The translations under genes were made by a program, and so were the position numbers. From assembly GCA_951812925.1 (NCBI GenBank), contig OX638369.1, positions 63,998,228 to 64,062,227 of the forward strand: a stretch of 64,000 nt of DNA, in the 5' to 3' direction. Below the pieces are notes generated by a model. It made no database searches. It was not told where the DNA came from and saw nothing but the letters and a program-made list of their open reading frames with translations. Shown in pieces: positions 41,168 to 52,635 of the stretch (positions are counted from its first letter, which is position 1; the number at the start of each line of letters is the position of its first letter). The stretch comes from Calliopum simillimum (lineage: Eukaryota; Arthropoda; Insecta; Diptera; Lauxaniidae).

Positions 41168-44100
41168 CAGAGACGGGCATAACTAGTTACTTTTGTAACT
41201 TGATACATTTTTGCTACTAAGTAGTTACATCTTGTATCAAGTATCAAAAATTTTATAGTTAATTGTATCAAGTAACGAAATTTTTTTTTGATACTGATAC
41301 AAAAGTAACCAAACAAAATTTCGTTACTTGATACAAAAGTAACAAGTAACTAAAAAATATTTTGTTACTTGATACAAAAGTAACAAGTAACTAAATAATG
41401 TTTGATACTTGTTACAAAAGTAGCAATATCATGAATAAATTGTTATTGATACATTTTGTATAATTTAAATTTTTTAATGGTTTTCGAGGACTTTTATCAA
41501 TTTCTTCGATGTTTTTCAATATTTTTTGATGCAATTGGACATTTAGCGATATTTTAAATGTTTTTCGACACTCTTGGACTGTTACCAAATTCTTTGAAAT
41601 TTTTCGATATATTTCAATACTTTTGCACTTTAATCGATTTCTTCGAAGTTGTTGATACCTTTCGATACTTTTGACGATATTTTGAATGTTTTTCGATACT
41701 TCTGGACTCTTACCGATTTCTTCGAAGTTTTTCGATATTTTCGATACCGTAAGCAGGGGTGACTTTTATACAAAAAAACAGATTTTCCAAGTTTAGTAGC
41801 CTATAATTTTAACAATTTTAATAAAATTAATGGTTTTATTGCTCTTAATTTTTTGTGGGGGTATCAGCTTTAATGTCATGTAATATAGTTTATACGAAGT
41901 AATTACAAATATTTTAAAATAATATTTTTGTAAGTGGGTTAAAGTCACCTCAAGGGTGGGGCGACTTTAACCGAAAAATTTCATTCATTGATTTTACATG
42001 CTATACCTTTAACGATCTAAAATCAGAGTATCAGGTTTTGGAAACTTAAGTTCACTTTACATTTTGGCACATTTATATAGGCAACCGGCCTAGGCAATGG
42101 GATGTTTTCAAGAACGAGATTAAAAAAAAAAACTAAAATTTTTGATAAATGCGGTTTTAGCCTTTGGTATGCTTTACTTATTGGTACATAAGTTACATCA
42201 AATAACAATGCTAATATTAAAAGCTAAGCAGAACTTAAAAAATCCACAAAAACAATCTTAAAATCGATTGAAAATTAGAAAACAAAAAATACTTAATTGA
42301 AAAAATTTAAAAAACGAAAGAAATTCTTAGTAGGTAACTTTAAAAATGCCTCATTTGTTAAAGGGCTTCGGTGGCTTAATTTTTTGCAAAATTTTGCTAA
42401 ATAAATAATAGCAAATATCCTTTCTGGGCAGCCAATTGTTTTACAAAAATAAAAAGGAAAATATAATTTCACTTTGGCAAAAGACTAGACTTTATTTTCA
42501 CTAAAGTTTACCATACCTAGTGTTTTGGGCGTTAATTTGGCCCGAATTTGTGTTTCTTTTAAGCCAGCCTAACAATACAAAGTTTTTTGGTGGTGACTTT
42601 CAACCGTTCCAAAGTCACCCCAAAAACATTGTTTTCTAACTTACTCTCATATAAAAATGCATTAAAAATACTTAGAGGCAAATATATCCACCATAGTCGA
42701 TGGATTAGGGAAGTAAATTAAATAATAGTTCTAGTTATATCACTCATCTAACACCAGCAATTTTCCTTCTGGTCAATAAGTAGTAATTTTCTGAGTGTTA
42801 AAAAATCCGGCATAAGACAACTTTTAGAAAATTCAACAATATATCCGAAAGTTCGCGCTCAAATCAAATATTGAAAACAGACGCAAAAAGCCAATACCTC
42901 AAGGATACTGATTGACCCAATACAAATCGATAACTATTCTTTGTGGTGATAATATTACGATTTTAATCTTTTTTTTCTTGCCGGTTAAAGTCGCCCCCGG
43001 ATGTCAAAGTCACCCCTGCTTACGGTACTTTTGCACTTTAATCGATTTCTTCGAAGTTGTTCGATACTTTTGGACTTTTGACGATATTTGGGATTTTTTC
43101 GATACCTTTCGATGTTTTTCGATATTTTTCGACTGTAATCGATTTCTTCTAAGTTGTTCTATTTTTTTCGATACTTTTGGACCTTTGACAAAATTTTGAA
43201 TGTTTTTCGATACTTTTGAGGATATTTTAAATGTTTTTTGTTATTTTTCGATACTTTTCGCCTTTTAACGAAATTTAAGATGTTTTCGATACGTTTCGAC
43301 TTTATCCGATTTCTTCGGAGTTTTCCGATATTTTTCGATAAATTTCGGCTGTTGTCGATATATTGGATACTTCATGACTTTTACCAATTTCTTCAAAGTT
43401 TTTCCATACTTTTGGACTTTTCACGCTATATTAGATGTTTTCGAAATACATATTTCGATACTTTTCTACATATGACTTTATTTTTTGGAATCTTTTAGAC
43501 TCTAATCGGTTTCTTCGAAGTTTTCGGATACTTTTCGATACTAAAGATTTTTTTGCCGATTTCTTCGAATTTTCGATACTTATTATTTAATCAAAAAGTG
43601 TACCATTGTTCAAAATGACTGTTAGGTATTTAATTTTTCAGGGATATACATAATTATAACAACGGACACTTTCCAAAACCGGACATAAAAAGATATTTCA
43701 GAGTATTATCATTTTTAGTCGGCTTAAGAGCGTCTTCATTGCCACTGCTCAATGTGTTAAGCGTAAAAAATATATAAAAAAAGTATCGAAAAACATCCAA
43801 AATATCGTCAATATCGCAATATATCGAAAAACTTCGAAGAAATCGGAAAAGTCTAAAAGTATCGAAAAACATCCAATATATCGTCAAAGCCCAAAGTATC
43901 GAGAAATATCGAAAACTTCGAAGAAATAGGCAAAAGTCCAAAAGTAATATTGAAAAACATCGAAGAAATTGATAAAAATCCACGAAAAACATTAAAAAAT
44001 GTTAATTTATACATATATGTATCAATAACAATAGTTACTCATGATGTTGCTACTTTTGTAACAAGTATCAAAAATATTTTAGTTACTTGTTACTTTTGTA

Positions 44101-44257
44101 TCATGTAACAAAATATTTATTTGATACTGATACCAAAGTAACAAGCAACTAAAAAAAATTTCGTTACAAAAGTAACAAGTAACTAAAAAATGCTCGATAC
44201 TTGTTCCTAAAGTAACAAAGTATCAATAACAAACAGTTAAAATTTTGCCCATCTCTG
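41168..44257. mobile_element. 3.1-kb hAT-type foldback element built of CGATACTTTT arrays
   Basis: Ends CAGAGACGGGCATAACTAG and, from the right, CAGAGATGGGCAAAATTTT are hAT-like. The 8-bp flanks CTCACCGT and GTCACCGC agree at 6 of 8 positions. Inside the ends lie 'gttacttttgtaac' and 'tgatacaaaagtaacaagta' repeats, then degenerate units of 'ttttcgatacttttggactt' and 'cgatttcttcgaagttttt', inverted in the right arm (43780-43990). A younger 1.28-kb element interrupts the left arm. The open frames rich in F, D and R are translations of the array, not proteins. Confidence 0.75.
41747..43025. mobile_element. TA-flanked non-coding element inserted in the hAT foldback array
   Basis: TA at 41745-41746 and 43026-43027. 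Exact inverted ends start CCGTAAGCAGGGGTGACTTT. The phrase 'ggggcgactttaacc' or its complement recurs at about 41958, 42591-42625 and 42985. Removing it rejoins the array phrase 'cgatacttttgcacttt', which is also present intact near 41617. Superfamily probably Tc1/mariner/pogo. No transposase frame is recognisable. Confidence 0.8.
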
Positions 44258-44529
44258 GTCACCGCACATATATTTATGCAAGCCAACCTAAGTGGCTGCT
44301 GGTCCATTGTGATCTCTCTTTAAATACGGTTCATAGTTCTAAGCTACACATACAATTAATTTAATTCAATATATTTTATACACTCATTGTTCTTATTAAA
44401 GCTTATTCATTGATGGTTGGCTACTACAATTTCAAGCAAGGATATTTCGAAATTTTCCATGTATATTGACCTTTCTCGAGGATGCTGTCGGATTCAGCGT
44501 CGAGTTTAAAGAACAAGCAATTCCCTATA

Positions 44530-44850
44530 AATAAGTACAATATGTAATTTTACCTTTATCGTTATGAGTCAACGCAATTTAAAAATCACACTTTACTAAT
44601 TTTGGCCACATTTTCAATCAAAATATCTCCTAAACTATAAATTGTACAAAAACAATTCTCGCTCTTTTTTATAAGAAATTTTATAAACTAAATAAATTAT
44701 CCACAAACGTATTTCTTTCATGGTAACCGTTAGCGAGGTACTAGCAAAAAACTGATTTTTGTGACCTTTGACCTTGGACAACATTTTAAGTTCACATGAG
44801 ATTGATTGGGACTTTTCATATTTTATCCTTTACCGATTTTCAACTTTCCC
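44530..44850. repeat. dispersed repeat copy ('atatctcctaaactataa' and 'gacctttgaccttgg')
   Basis: Carries 'atatctcctaaactataaat', 'ataagaaattttataaac', 'accgttagcgag', 'aaaaactgatttttgtgacc' and 'ccgattttcaactttcccc' in the order found in the right arm of the 39.2-41.1 kb palindrome. Single-armed. Confidence 0.5.
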
Positions 44851-46115
44851 CTATTTATTGGAATTTCAAATGCTAATTTGCGTGGACTATCAGTGTTTGT
44901 TGAGGTTATGAGGGATTGGTTCCTTTATTTTATGCAATGTCTTTTAAAATTTCTTTCTGCAAGGGTTTATTGTACATTTGTTGTCTGTTTTTTTCTGAAC
45001 AATATTTTTTGTTTTAGTAATGTTAAGTGTGACACATTTGGTAATTAATCTACATATGTATGTAATAAGTAAATTGACCCAACAAACAATACTTATAAGT
45101 TCCACAGTAGATCACAACGTTTTCTTGCAATACATGCATACATATCTATTATTGCCTCTCATAACGAGTTTCATTATAATTACAGTCTTCATAGCAGAAT
45201 GATTAAATTAAAATGTCCCATTTGAGGTGTAGAACATAACACCCATTGAACCATTTGAAGAGAACAAACACTTAAATTATAAAGTGTCAAAGTGTGCACA
45301 CGAATACAAATAAAAAAAGTGATATATTGCGCACAATAAATGTAGACAGTAAACATTTAGACCAGTGCTGCCATATGATTTTTTTTTTGTATATTCAGAA
45401 ATACTTCCGATTTTCTGAAATTGCATGCAGCTTGGATTAAGTTTATATGTGTGATTCTTCTCACGAAGGAAGGAAAATGCATTATTTTCGACACAACACT
45501 TTTTTTCTTGCATCTGTTTTCAAACAAGAAGTCTAAGATCAGCTTTGCTCTTTTTCATACTTTTCTAAAACGGGCCGGTCTAAAATGTATCATGCACGAA
45601 TTTTAAAATGCTTTGGATTTGTAATCTATATTTCCACGATTTGACACGCAAATTCATCAACATTTTTAAATGTTTTGATGTGCCAGGAGGCTTAGATAAA
45701 ATACATGTGACAAAGTTCAAAACCATATTTATAAGAAAATTGAATATTCATTTCAAAATTTGACAGTTACATTGAAAGACTTGAAATTGAGTTGAAAATA
45801 CCAATCAAACTTTAATTTCGGAAAAGTTGCATGCCTGGAGGCTGAGGATTTGACACTTTAAAGTTTAATTTTTGTATGAAACTTATCTTCGGGATCGTGC
45901 TTATTCTCAGAGTTGTACTAGAAAAAATCTAGGCGTTCAGTTTTGATTATAAATCAACTCGCTTTCCAGATAGCGGCTTTGTTCGCCCGTTCCCGTTGCC
46001 CTTTACATATGTTCCAATTCACATCCATCTCCGTCATCATTCTCTTCCAACCCTACAGGTTTTCCAAGGTGAATAGAATTTATATTTATGTACCAACTTT
46101 TATAATGATAGGCGT
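44851..46115. other. mostly featureless, with one dispersed repeat segment near 45400-45510
   Basis: 'cacgaaggaaggaaaatgca' and 'cgacacaaca' with 'ttttttcttgca' resemble 55020-55075 ('gcacgaaggaagaaaattac', 'cggcacaatatttttttt'). Nothing else is supported. Confidence 0.35.
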
Positions 46116-46117
46116 AA

Positions 46118-46500
46118 AAATATAGCATTTTGAGTGATTTTACTGTACGGGGAGTGCAAGTCCCTTTCGTTTAATACCTCTTAAGCTTTGCATGCTGAAT
46201 AGTAGACGCAATAAACACTCATATACATAGATTCATAATGATTGCTAATATAGGAACACTGATATAGCATTTTGTGTTTTTTTTTTTTATATGGGGGATG
46301 TAACGTCTCCTCGCTCAACCCCCCTCAAATTGTGTACGGTTCACTAACTTTCATAATCATAGCTTGTACAGCTGCAGAGGTATAGCATTTTTTGTATTTT
46401 TTATGGGGATTGCAACCCCCGTCCCCCTCAGTGACATCTTGAAAAAAAACCGCACGAATTAAGCTATAGACCCAATAAAATCTAATATCTCGTTCCAGTG
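46118..46500. repeat. degenerate tandem repeat, three units
   Basis: Units start with 'atagcatttt' near 46122, 46265 and 46382. Each contains a short G-rich/C-rich pair such as 'atggggattgcaaccccc'. Old and strongly diverged. Confidence 0.4.
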
Positions 46501-46669
46501 ATGTTAGCAAAAGAATGATGTTAGCAAAAGAATAATAGCGCCACCTATGATCAAAGTTTTGCAGTTTGGTATTAATCAAATTTTCAGTTGCTAAAAAGTT
46601 GGCGTGGTGTTACTTAAATATCGCCAAATTTTTGTCCGGCACATGTGAGCAATGACAAAAACTCAGTTA

Positions 46670-46897
46670 AGGCCGCTTTACATTATCCCACAAAGTATAA
46701 AGACATGTCCAAATTGACATGTTGCAAGCACTAGAGAAAAATTATCTAATGAAAAAGCGTTTTGATTTTTTTAACAGTCTATACATGAAATTTGAAATTC
46801 CTCCCCACATTAATACAAAATTGACAGTATAATGAAATTCTATCACACTTTTTTTCTGACATGTTGTAACACTTTGTGGGATAGTATAAAGCGGCCT
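46670..46897. mobile_element. 228-bp MITE
   Basis: Ends AGGCCGCTTTACATTATCCC and, from the right, AGGCCGCTTTATACTATCCC, extended by 'cacaaagt' and 'gacatgttg' in both arms. No clear target duplication. Possibly hAT by terminus style, unproven. Confidence 0.6.
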
Positions 46898-47319
46898 GTA
46901 CCAAACTTTATTAAAATAAGTATCTTATACAGTTTGCGAGATAAAAAATTGAGCGTTTTTTAGCTGTAGGGGAAGTGCCACGCACACTAGTGATATTTCG
47001 ATCACTTCTAACTGAGGAGTTCCTAATTACGTGTAGACTCCATATAATTTTTATCAGAAGGTTGCTCTATTAGTTTTCTTTTAGCTGCGTGTAAAATTAT
47101 TGTGGGTGGTGCCATGCTATTAAACGAGTCTTCCCAATATAACAATATAATACATATTAATCAACGTTATTAGTTCAGTTTCCAACAAAATCATTACAAA
47201 CGATTTTGACTAAGATTAAAAAAAAAATTTTCATTGCTAGAAAATAGGCGTGCAACTTTTTAGATCCCGCCCAATTTCTCCCAATTACAAGGTATCTATT
47301 AATGATCAACGGTCCAAGG

Positions 47320-48453
47320 TAGAGCTAGAAATCAATCGATGGTACTATCGATAGTATCGATGTTTTTAAAAAATACGACAATCGATGTTTTTTGCCACTA
47401 TCGATTGTTTATTAATGAGCCTTCCTAAACTTGTTTAGACAAATTAACCATTCTTCACCATTAAGATATAAAACAACGTTATTCAAAAATAAAACTGAAT
47501 AAGTCAGCAAAAGATTTGAAGTTAGTCACATACGAATTTGTGTCCAGCACTTCATGAAATGAATAACTAACTGAACAAAAACCACAAAGTGCGATATTAC
47601 TTGTAGGGAAGCGGTGCTGAAACAAAAAACTCTGAGTGTTCTACGGGCACATGCCCCTCGTGTTTAACGCACAAAATGTTCACATTTTTGCAAAACAAAA
47701 TTTTATCTAAAGTAAAATCAAGCATTACGGGAGTCATCATAATCCTGCGTTAATATTTCGAAACGCCAACGAATGAAAAGAAAGCGATGTATTAGAAGGT
47801 ACATAATTCTTTACATAAAGATGTGATCCTCCGCAAGAAAAAGGATCTAAATTCCCTAACCAACTTTTATAGGAACTAAGAGATTGACAAAATTTTATCA
47901 GTTTTTGCCTTAAGTTGGGATTCAGTACTTAGACATGTTCTTAACATTTTACAACAGATTTAAGGTAGATAATCAAATTACAAATACTAATAAAAGGGAT
48001 CTTACCTCTAACCCCTTCAATGAAAGGGCCCATATCTTCCACCATAAATATTAGGGATATTAATACGTTATATCTCGTAAAGTAAATGAAGAAAATTAAG
48101 CTTTTTGTAACTTTACTCGTTTATTATCTTTCAGAAAAGTTCTGTAAAAATAGACAAACTTTGAACTTCGATGTCTAAAATCTTGAGTTTTTCATATTGC
48201 GCCATAAATTTATTTATTAATGAATCATACCCTTGACAGGAAATTTTTAGGCAATATTAACTTTAATAAAACAGATGGGTGCAGATTGCTCCTTATCCTT
48301 CTCAAGAGATAAGATGTTCTATTTTAGATAAACTACTATTCTTGAACAAAATTCATGAATATTAATTTTTTTTACGAAAAATAATAGAATTTTTAATTTG
48401 TTAAACTTTTTTTTTTAGAAAAATATCGATAGTATCGATGTTTTCCTACTCTA
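47320..48453. mobile_element. hAT-like non-autonomous element with TATCGATA in both ends
   Basis: Ends TAGAGCTAG (left) and TAGAGTAGG (right, inwards), each followed by ATCGAT-rich sequence. The exact octamer TATCGATA occurs at 47346-47353 and 48424-48431, each continuing 'gtatcgatgtttt'. Flanking octamers GTCCAAGG and GCGCAAGC match at only 5 of 8 positions, an old duplication at best. No transposase is seen in the 1.1-kb interior. Confidence 0.5.
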
Positions 48454-48459
48454 GCGCAA

Positions 48460-49815
48460 GCTGCTACTCCTTATTGTCACAGGCGATTAAAGAGAATATC
48501 GCAATGATAAGTTTTGAAGTAAAAAACCATGTCTCATTAGAAATAAAAATTTTATGGTTGATTATGAAGTGTAAACGAGCCGAATTGAGATGAATATGCT
48601 AGAAAAAGTCCTCTTTTATGTTTCTTTAAGACTTACTTTAGAGATAAGTAAGTATTTTGCATCATGATATTGTTTAAATGGAGGTCATCGGTTTAGTTTT
48701 AATTTTTTTCTCATTTTCCATTTTGATATGAAACGACCCATTTACAGTTTTTACTCGCATAAAAATAAATACATATATTAAGTTGTAGTTTTGCAACACT
48801 TCAAATATATTTCCTTTTGTGTATGAATGTTTTTATTAGAATTGTTTGTACGTTTGTATGGAGCTCCTGTTTCGAATCGCATAACAGGCATATATGTATC
48901 TACTATGGCGGTATTACAGTTTAAAGCGCTTTCTCCTATTCTCTTCAGGGATTGAACTTCCCGCAAATCGAGAAATTTCTTGCAAGTTGGCAACACTCGT
49001 ACATGCGTATGGACAAGAACATTAAAAATCAATTAATGTAAGAATCGTAGGACTCAGTTGAACACTCTTACTAATATATTACAGTTATCGCACTAATGAA
49101 GGAGGTTTGAAAATTATTTTGCAATAATACGAATGTGCACGAAATGTCGTTTTTATGGCCGAATTGAAAAATAATTACGAGGTATTAAAAAAAAACTTCC
49201 CTATTAAGGAAATGTAAAATATTTAAGCAATAAATATTGTTTTATGTATTACTCTAATAAGCTGAGGTAAATTATCTCTAGCGCTCGTCCAGAACCGTAA
49301 GCCCAAGTACTCCAAGTACTATAAAAAAAAATGTGTTTCAAATTTTCTGAGCTAAGTTTTCAAACTGAAACGCACTAATGTACATACATAAGAGTTGGCA
49401 AAGAGTCGCTTAAATGTTTTCATAACGCGTTATAACAAAATATTTTCAATTTAAATAAAACAAGCGACATACATAGATATACAAGAATGATATATCGGAC
49501 CACCCTAACTATTACATTTATCATTTAAATGGTTGCAGATGGTTAAAAACATTTTGACAAGTATTGTACACACTTCTATAGAGAAATAGATAATCCTCGA
49601 TGGAATTGAAAAAAGATATTTGGCAGGCATAAAAGACGCTATTGTTAACAAAGTTTTGCTGTTTGTTTATATAAAGTAATAAAAATATTTTAATTAATCA
49701 TGATTTCCGAAAGAGGATTATTTCGTTTGTATGTATTTCATGAAGTATGTATTCTTCTTCTTTGAAAAGCAATAGGAAAGTATAACATCATTTCTCAATG
49801 TTCAATATTTAAATG
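48460..49815. other. AT-rich sequence, no supported gene
   Basis: A minus-strand frame of 84 codons (48778-49032) and a plus-strand frame after a pyrimidine-rich AG near 48948 were considered. Neither shows a recognisable motif or a complete set of splice signals. Confidence 0.35.
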
Positions 49816-50212
49816 ACTAGTAAGGGTGTTATCTATGGCCTGACCTTAAATTAAATACCCTACACTGCAGAATAATGTTGTGTTATCTAAAATAACGCTT
49901 ACATTATAACATTTTGAAAACTTTGGTTAGTCGTGATTGTTGATTAATCAAAATCTAATGCTGTTGTCAGAATTCATCTAAGTATATACTTTAGTTTCTG
50001 AGATATGCTGATTTTTTTTAGGGGCGTGGCACCGCCAATTTTTTTGAAAAGTATACCTTCCGCTGATCCATAATAATGCATTTCCGTAAATAATGCTCTC
50101 AAAATAAATTATCTTGATTCAAAAAAATATTAAAATTATTTCCACAGAGAGGAAGACAAACATGGTTACATCGATGCAGGAGGTGAAGTTGATAAAGAAT
50201 ATATATATTTTT
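49816..50212 (-). mobile_element. diverged, internally deleted DINE-1/INE-1-like element
   Basis: Begins GACTAGTAAGGGTGTTATC, then 'aaattaaataccctacactg', and ends with 'catggttacatcgatgcagg' and 'gttgataaagaatatatata'. The middle blocks are mostly missing, with only 'ggggcgtggcaccgcc' retained. Confidence 0.55.
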
Positions 50213-50509
50213 CAATCATTCTCTTTCTTATTCTGATTGTCTGATAGACGAAAATGTGTTGAGTAATTTCGTCATATATTTCTAATGCGCAATCCAGAAT
50301 CATGTGACATTATTCGTGAAAAATTTTAGGCAGATACAAGAAGAAAAAAAGTAGTATTTACTTGCTACTTTATTTCTCATAAATTTTACCAGAATTTCAA
50401 ATCAGAATACTGACAACTCCACACTGAAGTAAATTTCACCTTAGGTACTGTTTTAGTCAATTCAGAATGAATGTTTGCTAGTAATTGTTTTCAAAAAATT
50501 TTCTTGATA

Positions 50510-51813
50510 AAGGCTGTTTTTTTTAGAGGTATAGAACTTCGAATTGAAATAAAACACAAGAAAATCGTTTTAATGTCCATCAATTTGGCTTTATTGGAAG
50601 GATAATTTTATGCCATTGATGTTTAAATATGATTTCGGGCATGTGGCCGCCGCGGCTGGCTCGAATAAAGCCAATTCTACAGGTCCAATTTTCAACCACT
50701 TTTTCGAGCATATGGGGCCGTATGTCGGCAATAACGCCACGAATGTTGGCTTCCAAGTCCCCTAACGTTTCTGGTTTGTTGGCGTAGACGAGCGACTTCA
50801 CATATCCCCAAAGAAAATAATCCAATGGTGTTAAATCACACGATCTTGGTGGCCAATTGACAGGTCCATTCCGCGAAATTATGAGCTCATCGAATGTTTC
50901 CTTCAATAAATCGATTGTGACGTGCGCTGTGTGGCATGTAGCGCCGTCTTGTTGGAACCACAACTCATCCACATTCATGCCATCCAATTCGGGAACAAAA
51001 TAGTCGGTTATCATGGCTCTATACCGGTCTCCATTAACGGTAACTGACTCTCCAGCATTATTTCAAAAGAAGTATGGCCCAATGACTCCACCAGCCCATA
51101 GAGCACACCAAACAGTCAGTTTTTGTGGATGTAATGGCGTCTCAAGGGTCTCATGTGGATTCTCTTCACTCCAAATGCGGCAATTTTGCTTGTTGACGTA
51201 GCCATTCAACCAAAAATGAGCCTCATCACTGAACAAAATTTTGCGATGAAAATCAGCATCGAGATCAATCTCATTTTCGGCCCATACACCAAAATCACGA
51301 CGCATTGCATGGTCTCGCGGCTTTAATTCTTACGCAAACTGGATCTTGTAAGGTCGCAAGCCAAGATCTTTGCGCAAAATCTTCCATAAAGTTGATGGAC
51401 AAAGCTCCAATTGCTGTGCACGGTGGCGAATCGATTCATTCGGGTCCTCTTCAACATTTTGCTCTACAGCGGCAATTGTTTCTTCGGTGCGCACTGTTCG
51501 ACGTACCTGCGGATGCGTATTATCACATAGAGTAAACGTAGTGCGAAAACGATCCATGGTTAACCGAATTAATTGCTCTGATGGACGATTATGTCGACCA
51601 TAAAATGGACGGAGCTTGCGGTAAACTTCGCGAACTGAACCATTATTTTCGAAATAAATTTGCACAATTTGCAAGCGTTGTTCTTTTGTCAACCTGTTCA
51701 TGATGAAATGGCAAACCAAACTGAACATAAATGACATTAGAGTTGCCAGATTTGACCACAAAATGCCAGTTTTGTCTCTATTCGAAAAACAAACTTCTAA
51801 AAAAAACACCCTT
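50510..51813 (-). mobile_element. mariner-family transposon, DD41D type, nearly complete
   Basis: TA flanks both ends (50508-50509 and 51814-51815). Inverted ends read AAAGGCTGTTTTTTTTAGAG and, from the right, AAAGGGTGTTTTTTTTAGAA. 1304 bp is normal for mariner. It carries one transposase gene on the minus strand with two nonsense codons. Confidence 0.85.
50580..51701 (-). pseudogene. DD41D mariner transposase with two in-frame stops
   Basis: Start ATG at 51701 (MNRLTKEQRL), 373 codons to the stop at 50580, all in one frame. The N-terminal helix-turn-helix region covers RLQIVQIYFENNGSVREVY and later SIRHRAQQLELCPSTLWK. Catalytic residues are the D of ILFSDEAHF, the D of WFQQDGATCHTA and the D in CDLTPLDYFLWG. 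I count 41 residues between the last two, which defines DD41D (the group known from the rosa element of Ceratitis). It cuts and pastes its own ends at TA. Two nonsense codons break it: TAA after KIQFA (near 51328) and TGA after GPYFF (near 51060). No frameshift. This copy cannot make full-length enzyme, but the decay is slight. Confidence 0.85.
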
Positions 51814-51829
51814 TATTAACCTTACTAAA

Positions 51830-52205
51830 AAGTTCAAACCACAAGGGTATAAAACCTGGCCCGTCCGTGTGATAGGTACTTAGATTCATATCTTCCTGTG
51901 CTACTGGCGCATATGAGGAAGAGATACAAATTTGTATATAATGCAAATGTATGTCTTAAAATAGAAATTGTTACTAAAATTATAAAAGTCAAAATGATTA
52001 TATATTTGTATGATGTTTACCTTACTCGAGTGGAGTAAAAATTATGACACTCATTTTTGTGCGTGAAAAAAATAAAATACTAGAATTATAAATTCAAAAT
52101 GGTCACACATTTTTAGGCTGAAAATATAATTAACTTTACATAAAGTCAAATGTAGGCAATTTGGAGTAAATATTACTTTATTAATTAATTCACTATATTT
52201 TATTA
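51830..52205. other. AT-rich spacer, no feature
   Basis: Between the DD41D element and a MITE. Nothing recognised. Confidence 0.4.
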
Positions 52206-52210
52206 GTAAA

Positions 52211-52447
52211 TGAGCCGTTTATTTTGAAAGTGGCCTAAGTCCATTTTGGGGCAAAAGTAATGTTATTCACATTATGTGCGGTAATAATCGGATACTATTT
52301 TTTAAACATAACGCTATTAATTTCACACAACGTGGTAAACTTTCTGTAAAGATAAAATTCAATTTTATTCGTTCTGAACAAAATGCCAGCTAATTCATAT
52401 TATGACATTACTTTTGTCCGAAATGGACTTTCAAAATAAACGGCTCA
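52211..52447. mobile_element. 237-bp MITE (copy 2 of the 29039-29288 family)
   Basis: Ends TGAGCCGTTTATTTTGAAAG and its inverse. 'cctaagtccattttggggca' and 'gacattacttttgtccgaaa' face each other, and the centre 'ggtaataatcggatactatt' matches the inverse of the other copy. AAAT just overlaps both ends, a possible short duplication. Confidence 0.6.
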
Positions 52448-52635
52448 AATATTACTTTACGAACCCATCAAACAGTTCATACGTAAGGTAATTTATGTTT
52501 GGAATTTAGTGTTAATTTAGTGTAATTTGTTTTATATAAAAATAATGATGCATATTTTTCTCCTTGATAGCTTGTTGTTACTTCTACTTGCTATTAAATG
52601 TCTTTAAGACACTCCGCACTGCCCAAGTAAATGTA

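Noticed and set aside
42912..43992. Several open frames rich in F, D and R on both strands.
   Set aside because: They are translations of the CGATACTTTT tandem array; the reading frame follows the repeat unit.
48948..49041. Plus-strand open stretch after a pyrimidine-rich AG near 48948, reading GLNFPQIEKFLASW.
   Set aside because: It ends at a stop after about 30 codons, no matching upstream exon is seen, and chance is likely in this much sequence.
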